Below are positions 1 to 7,542 of a stretch of DNA of 62,483 nucleotides, piece after piece. The DNA is taken from positions 1 to 62,483 of the forward strand of contig NZ_JBHTHQ010000016.1 of assembly GCF_042676605.1 (NCBI RefSeq), read 5' to 3'. Below the pieces are notes generated by a model that did not search any database, was not told the origin of the DNA, and worked only from the letters and a program-made list of their open reading frames with translations. The first letter of the stretch is position 1, and the number at the start of each line of letters is the position of its first letter. The stretch comes from Alloscardovia venturai. Its GTDB lineage: Bacteria; Actinomycetota; Actinomycetes; Actinomycetales; Bifidobacteriaceae. Position numbers and translations under genes: made by a program.

Positions 1-156
1 GCTGTTAAACGTAATAGTATTCCACGTAAGAGTCTAGACTATAAAACACCACAAGATATGTATGACTCATATAGCCCGACCGTAACGATAAAAAAAGACA
101 AATCAGGACAACTAATTGTTTTTACTTTGACCGAAACTACGAACGTGTTCCTATAG
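1..156 (+). mobile_element. IS30-family transposase, C-terminal fragment (5' end outside window)
   Basis: Frame 1 is open from the window edge to a TAG at 154-156, giving 51 codons. It contains the IS30-type C-terminal signature (R-N-S-I-P-R-K-S-L-D-Y-K-T-P), where the last part of the DDE transposase precedes its stop. A related but decayed version of the same segment, in the same orientation, lies at about 11030-11115 beyond the cas genes. Whether this copy is intact upstream cannot be seen. The family call is by motif recognition. Confidence 0.75.
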
Positions 157-201
157 GAGAGAAAGACCAACAGGAGAGCACGATGGTAAGTAAGTACAAG
201 C

Positions 202-1741
202 GCCTCAATCCACGCTCCCATAAAGGGAGCGACGACCGCGCCAAAGAGAGCCGAGTTTTTGATACTATTTCAATCCACGCTCCCATAAAGGGAGCGACCC
301 ACAGTGGTTGTGTTGGTGTAGCAGAGTCGATATTTCAATCCACGCTCCCATAAAGGGAGCGACAAAGCCCATATTGACGTCTGTCGCGGAGAACTCATTT
401 CAATCCACGCTCCCATAAAGGGAGCGACATTGGACAGAAGCTGATGAAGAAAACGCTCTCAAAATTTCAATCCACGCTCCCATAAAGGGAGCGACCCGTG
501 TTAAAGGTAAGTCGTCTCCGACTCTCGATATTTCAATCCACGCTCCCAAGGGAGCGACCCCGTATCATCGATACGAGTAGTTGCCGCGTGACATTTCAAT
601 CCACGCTCCCATAAAGGGAGCGACACGGTGTCGCATAATCAAACGGGAAATCATGAGATTTCAATCCACGCTCCCATAAAGGGAGCGACATACTATAAGC
701 TTGGTCGTCCGCAGTGGGGTGTATTTCAATCCACGCTCCCATAAAGGGAGCGACTGCGGGACGAGTGGAGACTGTCACATTCAAGAAATTTCAATCCACG
801 CTCCCATAAAGGGAGCGACGTCCAGCATCCGTACGCGCTCTTCAGGAGCGGTTATTTCAATCCACGCTCCCATAAAGGGAGCGACACAAAACACGAAAGC
901 ATCGTCGCAAGCTACAAGATTTCAATCCACGCCCCATAAAGGGAGCGACCTTTTTTGCCTGCGGCTTGACGTATGAGATTTTTATTTCAATCCACGCTCC
1001 CATAAAGGGAGCGACTTGCGCATCGTGACTCGAATAAGTACAAGGAAATGATTTCAATCCACGCTCCCATAAAGGGAGCGACTGTCTATCACGTCGTTTT
1101 GTTCGACCGTGAGCGTATTTCAATCCACGCTCCCATAAAGGGAGCGACAATTACAACCGGAAGCCTCTCCAGCAAAATAAATATTTCAATCCACGCTCCC
1201 ATAAAGGGAGCGACAGCTATGGCAGCAGCTGAACGCAAACTCAGTCGAATTTCAATCCACGCTCCCATAAAGGGAGCGACTACAGTTCGTGAATCTATTT
1301 ACGAAAACATGTTTATTTCAATCCACGCTCCCATAAAGGGAGCGACCAGCAGCACATGAGTAGCCTCTTCGGCTAAAAATATTTCAATCCACGCTCCCAT
1401 AAAGGGAGCGACATCAGCTTCGCACTCACCCTCATGCCAATACTCGATTTCAATCCACGCTCCCATAAAGGGAGCGACACAAGACTGCTGGCATTAGCGC
1501 GAATGAGTACATATTTCAATCCACGCTCCCATAAAGGGAGCGACTCCAAAATCAGCGGATTCTTCACACCACTCGGCATTTCAATCCACGCTCCCATAAA
1601 GGGAGCGACATCCAAAATCAGCGGATTCTTCACACCACTCGGCATTTCAATCCACGCTCCCATAAAGGGAGCGACAAAAAGAAATCCGGAATCTCTCTTC
1701 GGAATCTGAATTTCAATCCACGCTCCCATAAAGGGAGCGAC
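202..1741 (-). CRISPR. Type I-C CRISPR array, 24 repeats and 23 spacers
   Basis: Twenty-four copies of a 32-nt repeat begin at 202, 267, 332, 397, 464, 530, 593, 658, 723, 788, 854, 919, 984, 1051, 1117, 1183, 1249, 1315, 1381, 1447, 1513, 1578, 1644 and 1710. Spacers are 33 to 35 nt. Read on the minus strand the repeat starts GTCGCTCCC, forms a CGCTCCC/GGGAGCG hairpin and ends GTGGATTGAAAT, the type I-C form in which the last bases become the crRNA 5' handle. Transcription is therefore minus-strand, with the leader at the 1742 side next to cas2. The copy at 202-233 is degenerate at its sense 3' end, as expected of the oldest, leader-distal repeat. The repeat at 530-558 lacks three bases and the one at 919-949 lacks one. 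Spacers 1545-1577 and 1610-1643 are near-identical neighbours. Confidence 0.98.
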
Positions 1742-1952
1742 GGCACAAATGAACATTGCAATTCCACATTACGAGAAAAAAATTCAAATATACCTTGTCA
1801 AGGTTAGCTTCTCATCGCAAAAAAGCAAAAACCTATGTCAATAATCGTATGTACAGGACTAAAACATACGAAAAAGATAAAATTAGGTGCGAACACTCAC
1901 CAAAAATAATGCTAGCTTTATGTTCGCACAACTTAGTCAGAACTAACCTATG
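1742..1952 (-). promoter_or_regulatory. CRISPR leader between cas2 and the array
   Basis: This A+T-rich stretch carries no plausible gene and separates the cas2 stop from the first repeat. On the minus strand it immediately precedes the leader-proximal repeat, where the array promoter and the Cas1-Cas2 integration signals are expected. I could not pick out a convincing -35/-10 pair by eye. It contains the stem-loop at 1887-1929, listed separately. Confidence 0.7.
1887..1929 (-). terminator. Stem-loop after cas2, possible terminator of the cas operon
   Basis: Perfect 9-bp arms GTGCGAACA (1887-1895) and TGTTCGCAC (1921-1929) enclose a 25-nt loop. On the minus strand the stem is followed by CCTAATTTTATCTTTTT, so it could end cas operon transcription 24 nt after cas2. 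The large loop is unusual for an intrinsic terminator. It could instead be a protein-binding element of the leader. Confidence 0.5.
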
Positions 1953-2243
1953 CTATAACATCATGACACTATCAGTCGGTAGATGATGCTGAATACCTTT
2001 ATGCTCAATCTTATTTGAATATTTGCTTCCTAAATTATAAAAACGTAAACTGTCGGCTTGATTATCCATTATTTCAAATAAATCATGCTTTAACAGCAAA
2101 TAATCAGACGGAGATACGTCACATTCGAAAACGCTATTTTGCACACGCTGACCGAACTTCGCGCAGACTTTCGCTACTCGCCTAAGTCGGCGGCGTCCAG
2201 CAATATCAGTGGTATCAACATCATAAGTAACGACTACAAGCAT
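1953..2243 (-). CDS. cas2: Cas2, spacer-acquisition subunit
   Basis: A 96-residue protein of normal Cas2 length. It has the ferredoxin-like start L-V-V-V-T-Y-D-V, with the conserved Asp at residue 8 on the first strand, and the family's RRLRRVAKVCAKFGQRVQNSVFEC stretch in shortened form around residues 18-41. Cas2 dimers bridge two Cas1 dimers to form the integrase that inserts spacers at the leader-repeat junction. It is the last gene of the cas operon, 19 nt after cas1 and directly before the leader, the standard type I-C order. Confidence 0.95.
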   Translation of the reverse strand: MLVVVTYDVDTTDIAGRRRLRRVAKVCAKFGQRVQNSVFECDVSPSDYLLLKHDLFEIMDNQADSLRFYNLGSKYSNKIEHKGIQHHLPTDSVMML

Positions 2244-2262
2244 TATTCACCACTCCAATTAT

Positions 2263-3294
2263 CTATTTCCATAGAAATGGGGGATACTCTTCAAGATCAC
2301 CTCTAATAGTTCTTGCAAGCAGCAATGCCTGAACGTATGGAATCATTCCCCATTGCACTTTTTCATTCAAAAACGGATGAGTAAGAGTGTCTTGTTTGCG
2401 TTTCTGCCATTCAGTCAGAAGCGCTCTTCTTCCTGCATCATTAAGAAAAACCCCTCCATTCTCTCTATGTTCAAAATGTGAATCGTTCAAAATTCCTGTG
2501 TTTACGAGAGTGAGGGAAAATCTATCTCCCAGAGGCGACCTCAACTCTTCAACTAGATCTAAGGCTAGCGATTGCCTTCCAGGTCGTTCCACATGAAAGA
2601 AACCAACATACGGATCCAATCCCACTCCTTGTAGCGCCGCAGCACAATCACGAGAAATTAGTACATATACGAACGACAAAATCGCATTCATATTATCCAT
2701 TGGAGGTCTACGTGTTCTTCCTTCAAAGAAGAAATCATCTTTGTTGCGTAGGATAAGTTCATCAAATGCTGAAAAGTACTGCTTTGCTGATAGACCCTCT
2801 ATACCTCGAAGCTCGTCAAGACTTTGAACCTTTCGCACGAGGTAAATCTCCTGCGCGAGACTTTCACTTACCTGCGTGATCAAATTTACATTAATCCGCA
2901 TAGCATGGTCACGTTTGGCCCGCTCTAGAACCCATCGTGCGTTAAAAATCTTTCCTAATATCATATTTTTAGCAATTAAAAGCGAACGCGACTCATCATC
3001 TGAAATACGAAATTGCTCCTGGCGAAGTAATACGTTTCTATTACTTTCACCAAAAATTGAACAGTAATATTTTCCGCGAGGAGAAAAGAAAGAAAGGCTG
3101 ACACCCATCTCTGAGCACTTCCCCATAAGTGCAGGAGATGCTCCACCATACGAAAAGCTCAAGATAGAATCCAGTGATCTTAGCGGGACCTTTCCTAATC
3201 TATCCTTTTTGCACTCAACGACGATATTCTCATCCTCGAGTGATAAATAGGCACCCTCAGTTAGTACGAACAAAGTATTCGCAAGCTGTTTCAT
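2263..3294 (-). CDS. cas1: Cas1, CRISPR integrase
   Basis: Cas1 catalyses the cleavage-ligation that inserts new spacers. From the ATG at 3294 it is 343 residues, opening M-K-Q-L-A-N-T-L-F like other type I-C Cas1 proteins. An ATG at 3312 would overlap cas4 and lacks a good ribosome site, whereas 3294 sits one base after the cas4 stop with AAAGAAG upstream. Probable metal-binding residues are Glu166 (in R-G-I-E-G), His234 (in G-F-F-H-V-E-R-P-G-R) and Asp246/Glu249 (in A-L-D-L-V-E-E-L). The N-terminal beta-domain and C-terminal helical domain are full length, so I expect it to be active. The tight coupling with cas4 fits the known Cas4-Cas1 complex of type I-C. Confidence 0.95.
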   Translation of the reverse strand: MKQLANTLFVLTEGAYLSLEDENIVVECKKDRLGKVPLRSLDSILSFSYGGASPALMGKCSEMGVSLSFFSPRGKYYCSIFGESNRNVLLRQEQFRISDDESRSLLIAKNMILGKIFNARWVLERAKRDHAMRINVNLITQVSESLAQEIYLVRKVQSLDELRGIEGLSAKQYFSAFDELILRNKDDFFFEGRTRRPPMDNMNAILSFVYVLISRDCAAALQGVGLDPYVGFFHVERPGRQSLALDLVEELRSPLGDRFSLTLVNTGILNDSHFEHRENGGVFLNDAGRRALLTEWQKRKQDTLTHPFLNEKVQWGMIPYVQALLLARTIRGDLEEYPPFLWK

Positions 3295-3295
3295 T

Positions 3296-3973
3296 TTATA
3301 CTTCTTTGTCATTCAACGTTGAATTTAGATACTCTTTCACCGATTTTGTCTTAGCGAGCTGTGGAAGACACAATTCTTTCAGAGAGCAAGCCTGACAAGA
3401 CTTGCTCGGTTTGACTCTGGGAGTGTGACCGGCACTCGCTAAATCATGCATTTGGCAAATGCACGACCTCATTTCGCACCTTAACTTCTCATCGAGAGCT
3501 ACTATTTCTCTATGCTTAATTTCCTGATAGAACAAAGCACCTTCAGGGATGCTACATGCGAGCATTTCTTCTAGACATGCCGCTTCCGCACACAGTTGGA
3601 GACGGTCAGCATTTGTTACTTTTGGTCTACCATGTTTATATTCAACCGGGTACGGCAGCCAAGTTCCTACTCTTCCCGTCAGAGATACACCTTGTTCTGA
3701 TTTATGAAATTCCACAACATCACAGTCACCAGATATTCCCAGCTTCCTCGAAGCTACACGTAAATCTCGCAAAACAAGTAAATCACCTCTTAGCTCAGAC
3801 TGGCTATAATCATGTGCTCGGCTGTGCTGTAACTTTCCAGATGTTGTCAAATAGTTTTCTGACCACACCTGCTCAATATGAATCAAAGCCCATTGTCGCC
3901 TGCAAAACGCAAAATGTTGAATGCCAGAAAGGGCAAGCCATTCCTCTTCAGGATATTCAGTATGCCCTTTCAT
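3296..3973 (-). CDS. cas4: Cas4, PAM-selecting Fe-S exonuclease
   Basis: A 225-residue RecB-family nuclease. It has the Cas4 Fe-S cysteines: Cys24 (in F-A-F-C-R-R-Q-W) and Cys193, Cys196 and Cys202 near the C-terminus (C-Q-A-C and L-C-L-P). The nuclease residues appear as Asp85 (in G-D-C-D-V-V-E), Glu111 and Lys113 (in P-V-E-Y-K-H-G) and Gln127. In type I-C systems Cas4 works with Cas1-Cas2 to trim prespacers at the PAM side, which helps set orientation and PAM choice. It starts 37 nt after cas7 and its stop nearly touches the cas1 start. Confidence 0.94.
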   Translation of the reverse strand: MKGHTEYPEEEWLALSGIQHFAFCRRQWALIHIEQVWSENYLTTSGKLQHSRAHDYSQSELRGDLLVLRDLRVASRKLGISGDCDVVEFHKSEQGVSLTGRVGTWLPYPVEYKHGRPKVTNADRLQLCAEAACLEEMLACSIPEGALFYQEIKHREIVALDEKLRCEMRSCICQMHDLASAGHTPRVKPSKSCQACSLKELCLPQLAKTKSVKEYLNSTLNDKEV

Positions 3974-4010
3974 CTTTTACCTTCGCAATAGCTGTTGCTA
4001 GGCATTATAC

Positions 4011-4856
4011 TTAGCGACCTTCAAGAATCTCATAGTGGAGATTTGGAATTGACGATTCGTCAACAGAAACTTTGCCATCAGAGTCCACAGAAACTGAACG
4101 ATGAACCTTCGCAGACGAATATTGGCCACTCTTGCTATTGTGCACGAACCACACAACGGCAACAACTTCCATAGATCCAGATGGTCGTGCTGAGCTTTCA
4201 TCATTCTCAAAGAGAGATACAAGTGCATTCTTAATCTTTTCAGCATCCTCTGCTGTGAAACCTGTCTTTGAAGCAATTTGAGGACTTATGCTTCCATATG
4301 TCGTATAGATTGCATTCCCAGACACGCGGTACTTCGTACCCATGGTGTCTGAAGATTTCCCGGCATCTTTTGTCTCGCTATTCACTGACTTTGTAATTTG
4401 AACATCATCAATAGCAATTGGTTCTGCTGAGAAGGCACTTTGAATCGTAACTGGACCGCGTATACCAAGCGATGATATATCAGTCCCATCGCCTTTATTT
4501 TTGAATGCAAAAAGTTGTCCGAATGACCTGACATCAATCCACTGTTCGCAAACCTTATCGTAAACAACGTCCTTCTGCCTTTGAACATCTTTAGGCAATT
4601 CTTTGAGAAAACTGTTAAAACGATCTGATAGAGATTTCTCTCCATCCTCTACACGGTCTTCAGACTGAACAAAAATTCGCTCCCCTGCATCTTGCAAACG
4701 ATTACGGATCTTTCTTTTCAACGCAACGTCGGAAACTTCTCCGAAACCTTCCGACGTAGTTCGTGGACGACCGTCATTAAGCGGATCGCCGTTTGGATTC
4801 GCATTCCTTACCGTAAAAACTAAAGCGAAATCAATTTTACTTTGCAAACTTTCCAT
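4011..4856 (-). CDS. cas7c: Cas7c (Csd2), Cascade backbone subunit
   Basis: A 281-residue Csd2/Csh2-type RAMP protein. The start F-A-L-V-F-T-V-R-N-A-N-P-N-G-D-P is diagnostic for this family, followed by R-P-R-T and D-V-A-L-K-R-K-I-R-N. Several copies coat the crRNA spacer in the type I-C surveillance complex. AGGGAG a few bases upstream supports this ATG. It lies 30 nt after cas8c, between the other effector-complex genes and the adaptation genes. Nothing looks truncated. Confidence 0.95.
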   Translation of the reverse strand: MESLQSKIDFALVFTVRNANPNGDPLNDGRPRTTSEGFGEVSDVALKRKIRNRLQDAGERIFVQSEDRVEDGEKSLSDRFNSFLKELPKDVQRQKDVVYDKVCEQWIDVRSFGQLFAFKNKGDGTDISSLGIRGPVTIQSAFSAEPIAIDDVQITKSVNSETKDAGKSSDTMGTKYRVSGNAIYTTYGSISPQIASKTGFTAEDAEKIKNALVSLFENDESSARPSGSMEVVAVVWFVHNSKSGQYSSAKVHRSVSVDSDGKVSVDESSIPNLHYEILEGR

Positions 4857-4886
4857 GATTTTTCTCCCTTGAATTTATACGTAGTT

Positions 4887-6788
4887 TTATTCTTGAGCTT
4901 CAGCATTCTGTGACGAATCTTTTTTCTTCATGAGCGATCTGCGTTCTGCAGAATATCCCAAAAGGAATGCTGGAGACAGTGGCTTATTATTTTCAAAGTC
5001 TCCAGATTGGAATTGCATCACAATCTGGTCTACACGAGTTTGGAACCAACGCGCTCCATTTTCCGACTTAATGTATGGAATGAGTTTCTTCCATAATGTC
5101 AGCCATGTTGATGATGGTTTTGCAACAAAATTTGACATCAATCCTACCGCATTTGTCGGTCGTAGCGTCTTCTCAGGTTTCTCACTATTTTGCCGTTTCA
5201 AGACGCCATATTCAAAATAATCTGCGAGCGCGAGTAAACGACCAAATAGATAGTCTCGGTCTGCTCTTGTTTCATCCAATTCCATTATTTTCCTCTTTTC
5301 TTCATAGGTAAGTTGAGTTTTATCCCGTCTATGGGCTTCATCAATGAATTGTTTTTTCCAAAGACTGCAAGCTACTTCGAAATCATGCCTCCATCGTTTT
5401 ATTTCTTCTTTGTAAGCTAATGGTCGGATTACCTTGTGAAAGGCTGCATTTAAAAGTGACTGTGGCAGTAATGAATTGCCGAACATAGATTCAATGAGTC
5501 TTTGTTGTGAAGCTGCCGCGAATTTTTGATAGCTTGAACTTGAATGGTCAGAAGTTGGATATGCGCAGCTAAGGATATCGTCAAAAGATGGTGCTCCGAT
5601 GTAGTGCACGGTGTTTCCCCCTGATGTTCTGTATGTCAATGGCCAAGTCATATCAATATGCCATCGAAGCAGGCTCTCTACATAATCGCTTTCCAGGAGT
5701 TCACGATAGAAAACAACACTCAATCTACCAACTGTAGCAGTATCTAAAATGAGCAGAACAACTTTTTTGAAATGGTTCTTAATAGAGTCTGCCTTGCCGA
5801 AACCATGTATATATTTGCGGAATAATTTTGCATAGTCCTGATCAGTTTTTAACAACGCCTCTTCTTGGGATATAGCCGTACTAGTACTAGTCTCGCTCAA
5901 GCCTTCGAATAGAAAACTCTCGCCAACGTCATATGAATTTGAAGTTAGATCTTCAAGTTTATTATTTGGTTCTTGCACCGCCCAAACTACAAATATCTGA
6001 CTTCCTTCGACTGTCCCATGATAGTCTACCAACCATCTCAGGGCAGAACAAATTTTTTGAACTGAAAAACTATCAATGGATAATGCTTCTTTGGCTTGAC
6101 CAAATCGCCCATCATAAGTGATTACGCCATTATCGTTTGCTGAAATAAGTTTCGCATTCGCCCTCCCCTTAACAACCTTCTTAGGGAAATTCATAGTAGC
6201 TTTTCTTAAGTTTCGTCCAAATAAATCGCGTTGAGCGTCATTATTATCAGCGTTATGTTCTTGGAAAGAAATCCACTTTTCCCGTAACTTTTGCGATTCT
6301 TCAACGTGAGGATTCGACTCTCCCGGAATCATCACAGCAAAACGAACACCAAGCTTATCAGGTTTGCTTGTTTCGGTTTTACCATCTTTAGATATCGGTG
6401 CACCATACAATTCAGCATCTTCAGTAATGCTATGACTACTTACATAGTTATAAATAGCGTTAAGAAACTTATCGTCATCTTTCCAACTTTCCAGTTGTTT
6501 AAGATAAAGGTCAACTTTTTTACTATTACCTATTTTTCTATCTAGATACTGGAGCTGATCACATAAAGGATGAGGCGCAAAACCTCCACTAGCCCTTCCC
6601 TGCGATTTATCTGTGCACGGTATAATAATTTCTTTATTTGCTTCTTCAACTTTTATAAAGTTACCCTCTTGATCAATAGTCACGCATAAGTGAGCAGGCA
6701 TTGTTGTGTGGTAGGGAGGTATAAATTTCTCGCCTTTAATTTTTCGAATAGCATCATAGGTATCAAGCAGATTTGACCATAAACTCAT
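4887..6788 (-). CDS. cas8c: Cas8c (Csd1), large Cascade subunit
   Basis: A 633-residue protein recognised as Csd1 by its start (L-W-S-N-L-L-D-T-Y-D), length and position between cas5c and cas7c. Typical internal patches include F-V-V-W-A-V-Q-E and G-Q-A-K-E-A-L-S-I-D. Cas8c recognises the PAM and helps recruit Cas3. In type I-C an internal start within this gene is known to yield the small Cas11c subunit; I did not pin down such a start here. The ATG overlaps the cas5c stop by four bases (ATGA), so the two are translationally coupled. Confidence 0.93.
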   Translation of the reverse strand: MSLWSNLLDTYDAIRKIKGEKFIPPYHTTMPAHLCVTIDQEGNFIKVEEANKEIIIPCTDKSQGRASGGFAPHPLCDQLQYLDRKIGNSKKVDLYLKQLESWKDDDKFLNAIYNYVSSHSITEDAELYGAPISKDGKTETSKPDKLGVRFAVMIPGESNPHVEESQKLREKWISFQEHNADNNDAQRDLFGRNLRKATMNFPKKVVKGRANAKLISANDNGVITYDGRFGQAKEALSIDSFSVQKICSALRWLVDYHGTVEGSQIFVVWAVQEPNNKLEDLTSNSYDVGESFLFEGLSETSTSTAISQEEALLKTDQDYAKLFRKYIHGFGKADSIKNHFKKVVLLILDTATVGRLSVVFYRELLESDYVESLLRWHIDMTWPLTYRTSGGNTVHYIGAPSFDDILSCAYPTSDHSSSSYQKFAAASQQRLIESMFGNSLLPQSLLNAAFHKVIRPLAYKEEIKRWRHDFEVACSLWKKQFIDEAHRRDKTQLTYEEKRKIMELDETRADRDYLFGRLLALADYFEYGVLKRQNSEKPEKTLRPTNAVGLMSNFVAKPSSTWLTLWKKLIPYIKSENGARWFQTRVDQIVMQFQSGDFENNKPLSPAFLLGYSAERRSLMKKKDSSQNAEAQE

Positions 6789-7534
6789 GATTCTTCCTCC
6801 GACGCTGGCTGAAGATTCTTGCCAATCTCAAATTTCTTCATTTCTGTCTTTTTATGATTACGGATGATTTCAGCATAGAGTTCAGATGAATCAGGACGCG
6901 GAAATTGGATAATTCCATTACTCATTTCATATGTCCAAAATTTTCTAGTGAAGTCATGTTGCTCATCTTCATCTGGGTAAGAAAAGCTATGGAACATGTA
7001 GCCGAAGTTCAGACTTCCGTAATCGTCATAGAACCCCTCTCCGGAGCCAAATTCGCATGGTTCCACGTACCCCTGGCATTCTCTCGCTCCTAAGAAAATA
7101 TCGCGGCGTCCTCCGAGTTGAACAGAACGTAAAGCAATGTTGTGGTGCTTATTTTCGTTACGATCTGCTTTTAAGTCTTCTCGTTGCTCATTCCATTCAA
7201 AATGCGCTAATACTTGATAACGAGCATCTTTCAAATACATGTAGTATGAAAGATCATTTACAGGCTTCAACTTTCCCTTCACTATACCCCGTTTAAATCT
7301 AATAGATCGTATCCCTTTCCCCTCTGTTTGAATTTTGTTCATCACGCGCACGGCATCTATAACCCACGTAATCGTTGGCTTCCAATAAATGCTCTCGGTA
7401 ATTCCTTTTAAAGCTTGATACGTTGGGACTTGATAAGAGAATTTCTCTCCTCCAATGCGTGTAACCACTTCAGAAAAAAGTGCATATCGCCCAGAAACTT
7501 CGTATTCAATTGAATTTCTATGCTTCTCTATCAT
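6785..7534 (-). CDS. cas5c: Cas5c, pre-crRNA endoribonuclease and Cascade subunit
   Basis: A 249-residue Cas5 of the type I-C (Cas5d) kind, which replaces Cas6 in these systems: it cuts the repeat RNA and stays on the 5' handle. By analogy with the Bacillus halodurans enzyme (Tyr46, Lys116, His117), the likely catalytic residues are Tyr50 (in E-S-I-Y-W-K-P) and Lys129/His130 (in E-N-K-H-H-N-I). No cas6 is present, which agrees with this role. It starts eight bases after cas3 and overlaps the cas8c start by four bases. Confidence 0.94.
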   Translation of the reverse strand: MIEKHRNSIEYEVSGRYALFSEVVTRIGGEKFSYQVPTYQALKGITESIYWKPTITWVIDAVRVMNKIQTEGKGIRSIRFKRGIVKGKLKPVNDLSYYMYLKDARYQVLAHFEWNEQREDLKADRNENKHHNIALRSVQLGGRRDIFLGARECQGYVEPCEFGSGEGFYDDYGSLNFGYMFHSFSYPDEDEQHDFTRKFWTYEMSNGIIQFPRPDSSELYAEIIRNHKKTEMKKFEIGKNLQPASEEES

Positions 7535-7542
7535 TATTCACC

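Noticed and set aside
596..1756. Open frames across the CRISPR array with repeated peptides such as V-A-P-F-M-G-A-W-I-E
   Set aside because: They are translations of the repeats and spacers, without ribosome sites, and reflect only the repeat period.
1756..1986. A 76-codon plus-strand frame in the leader
   Set aside because: It overlaps the cas2 3' end, has no family features and lies in the A+T-rich leader.
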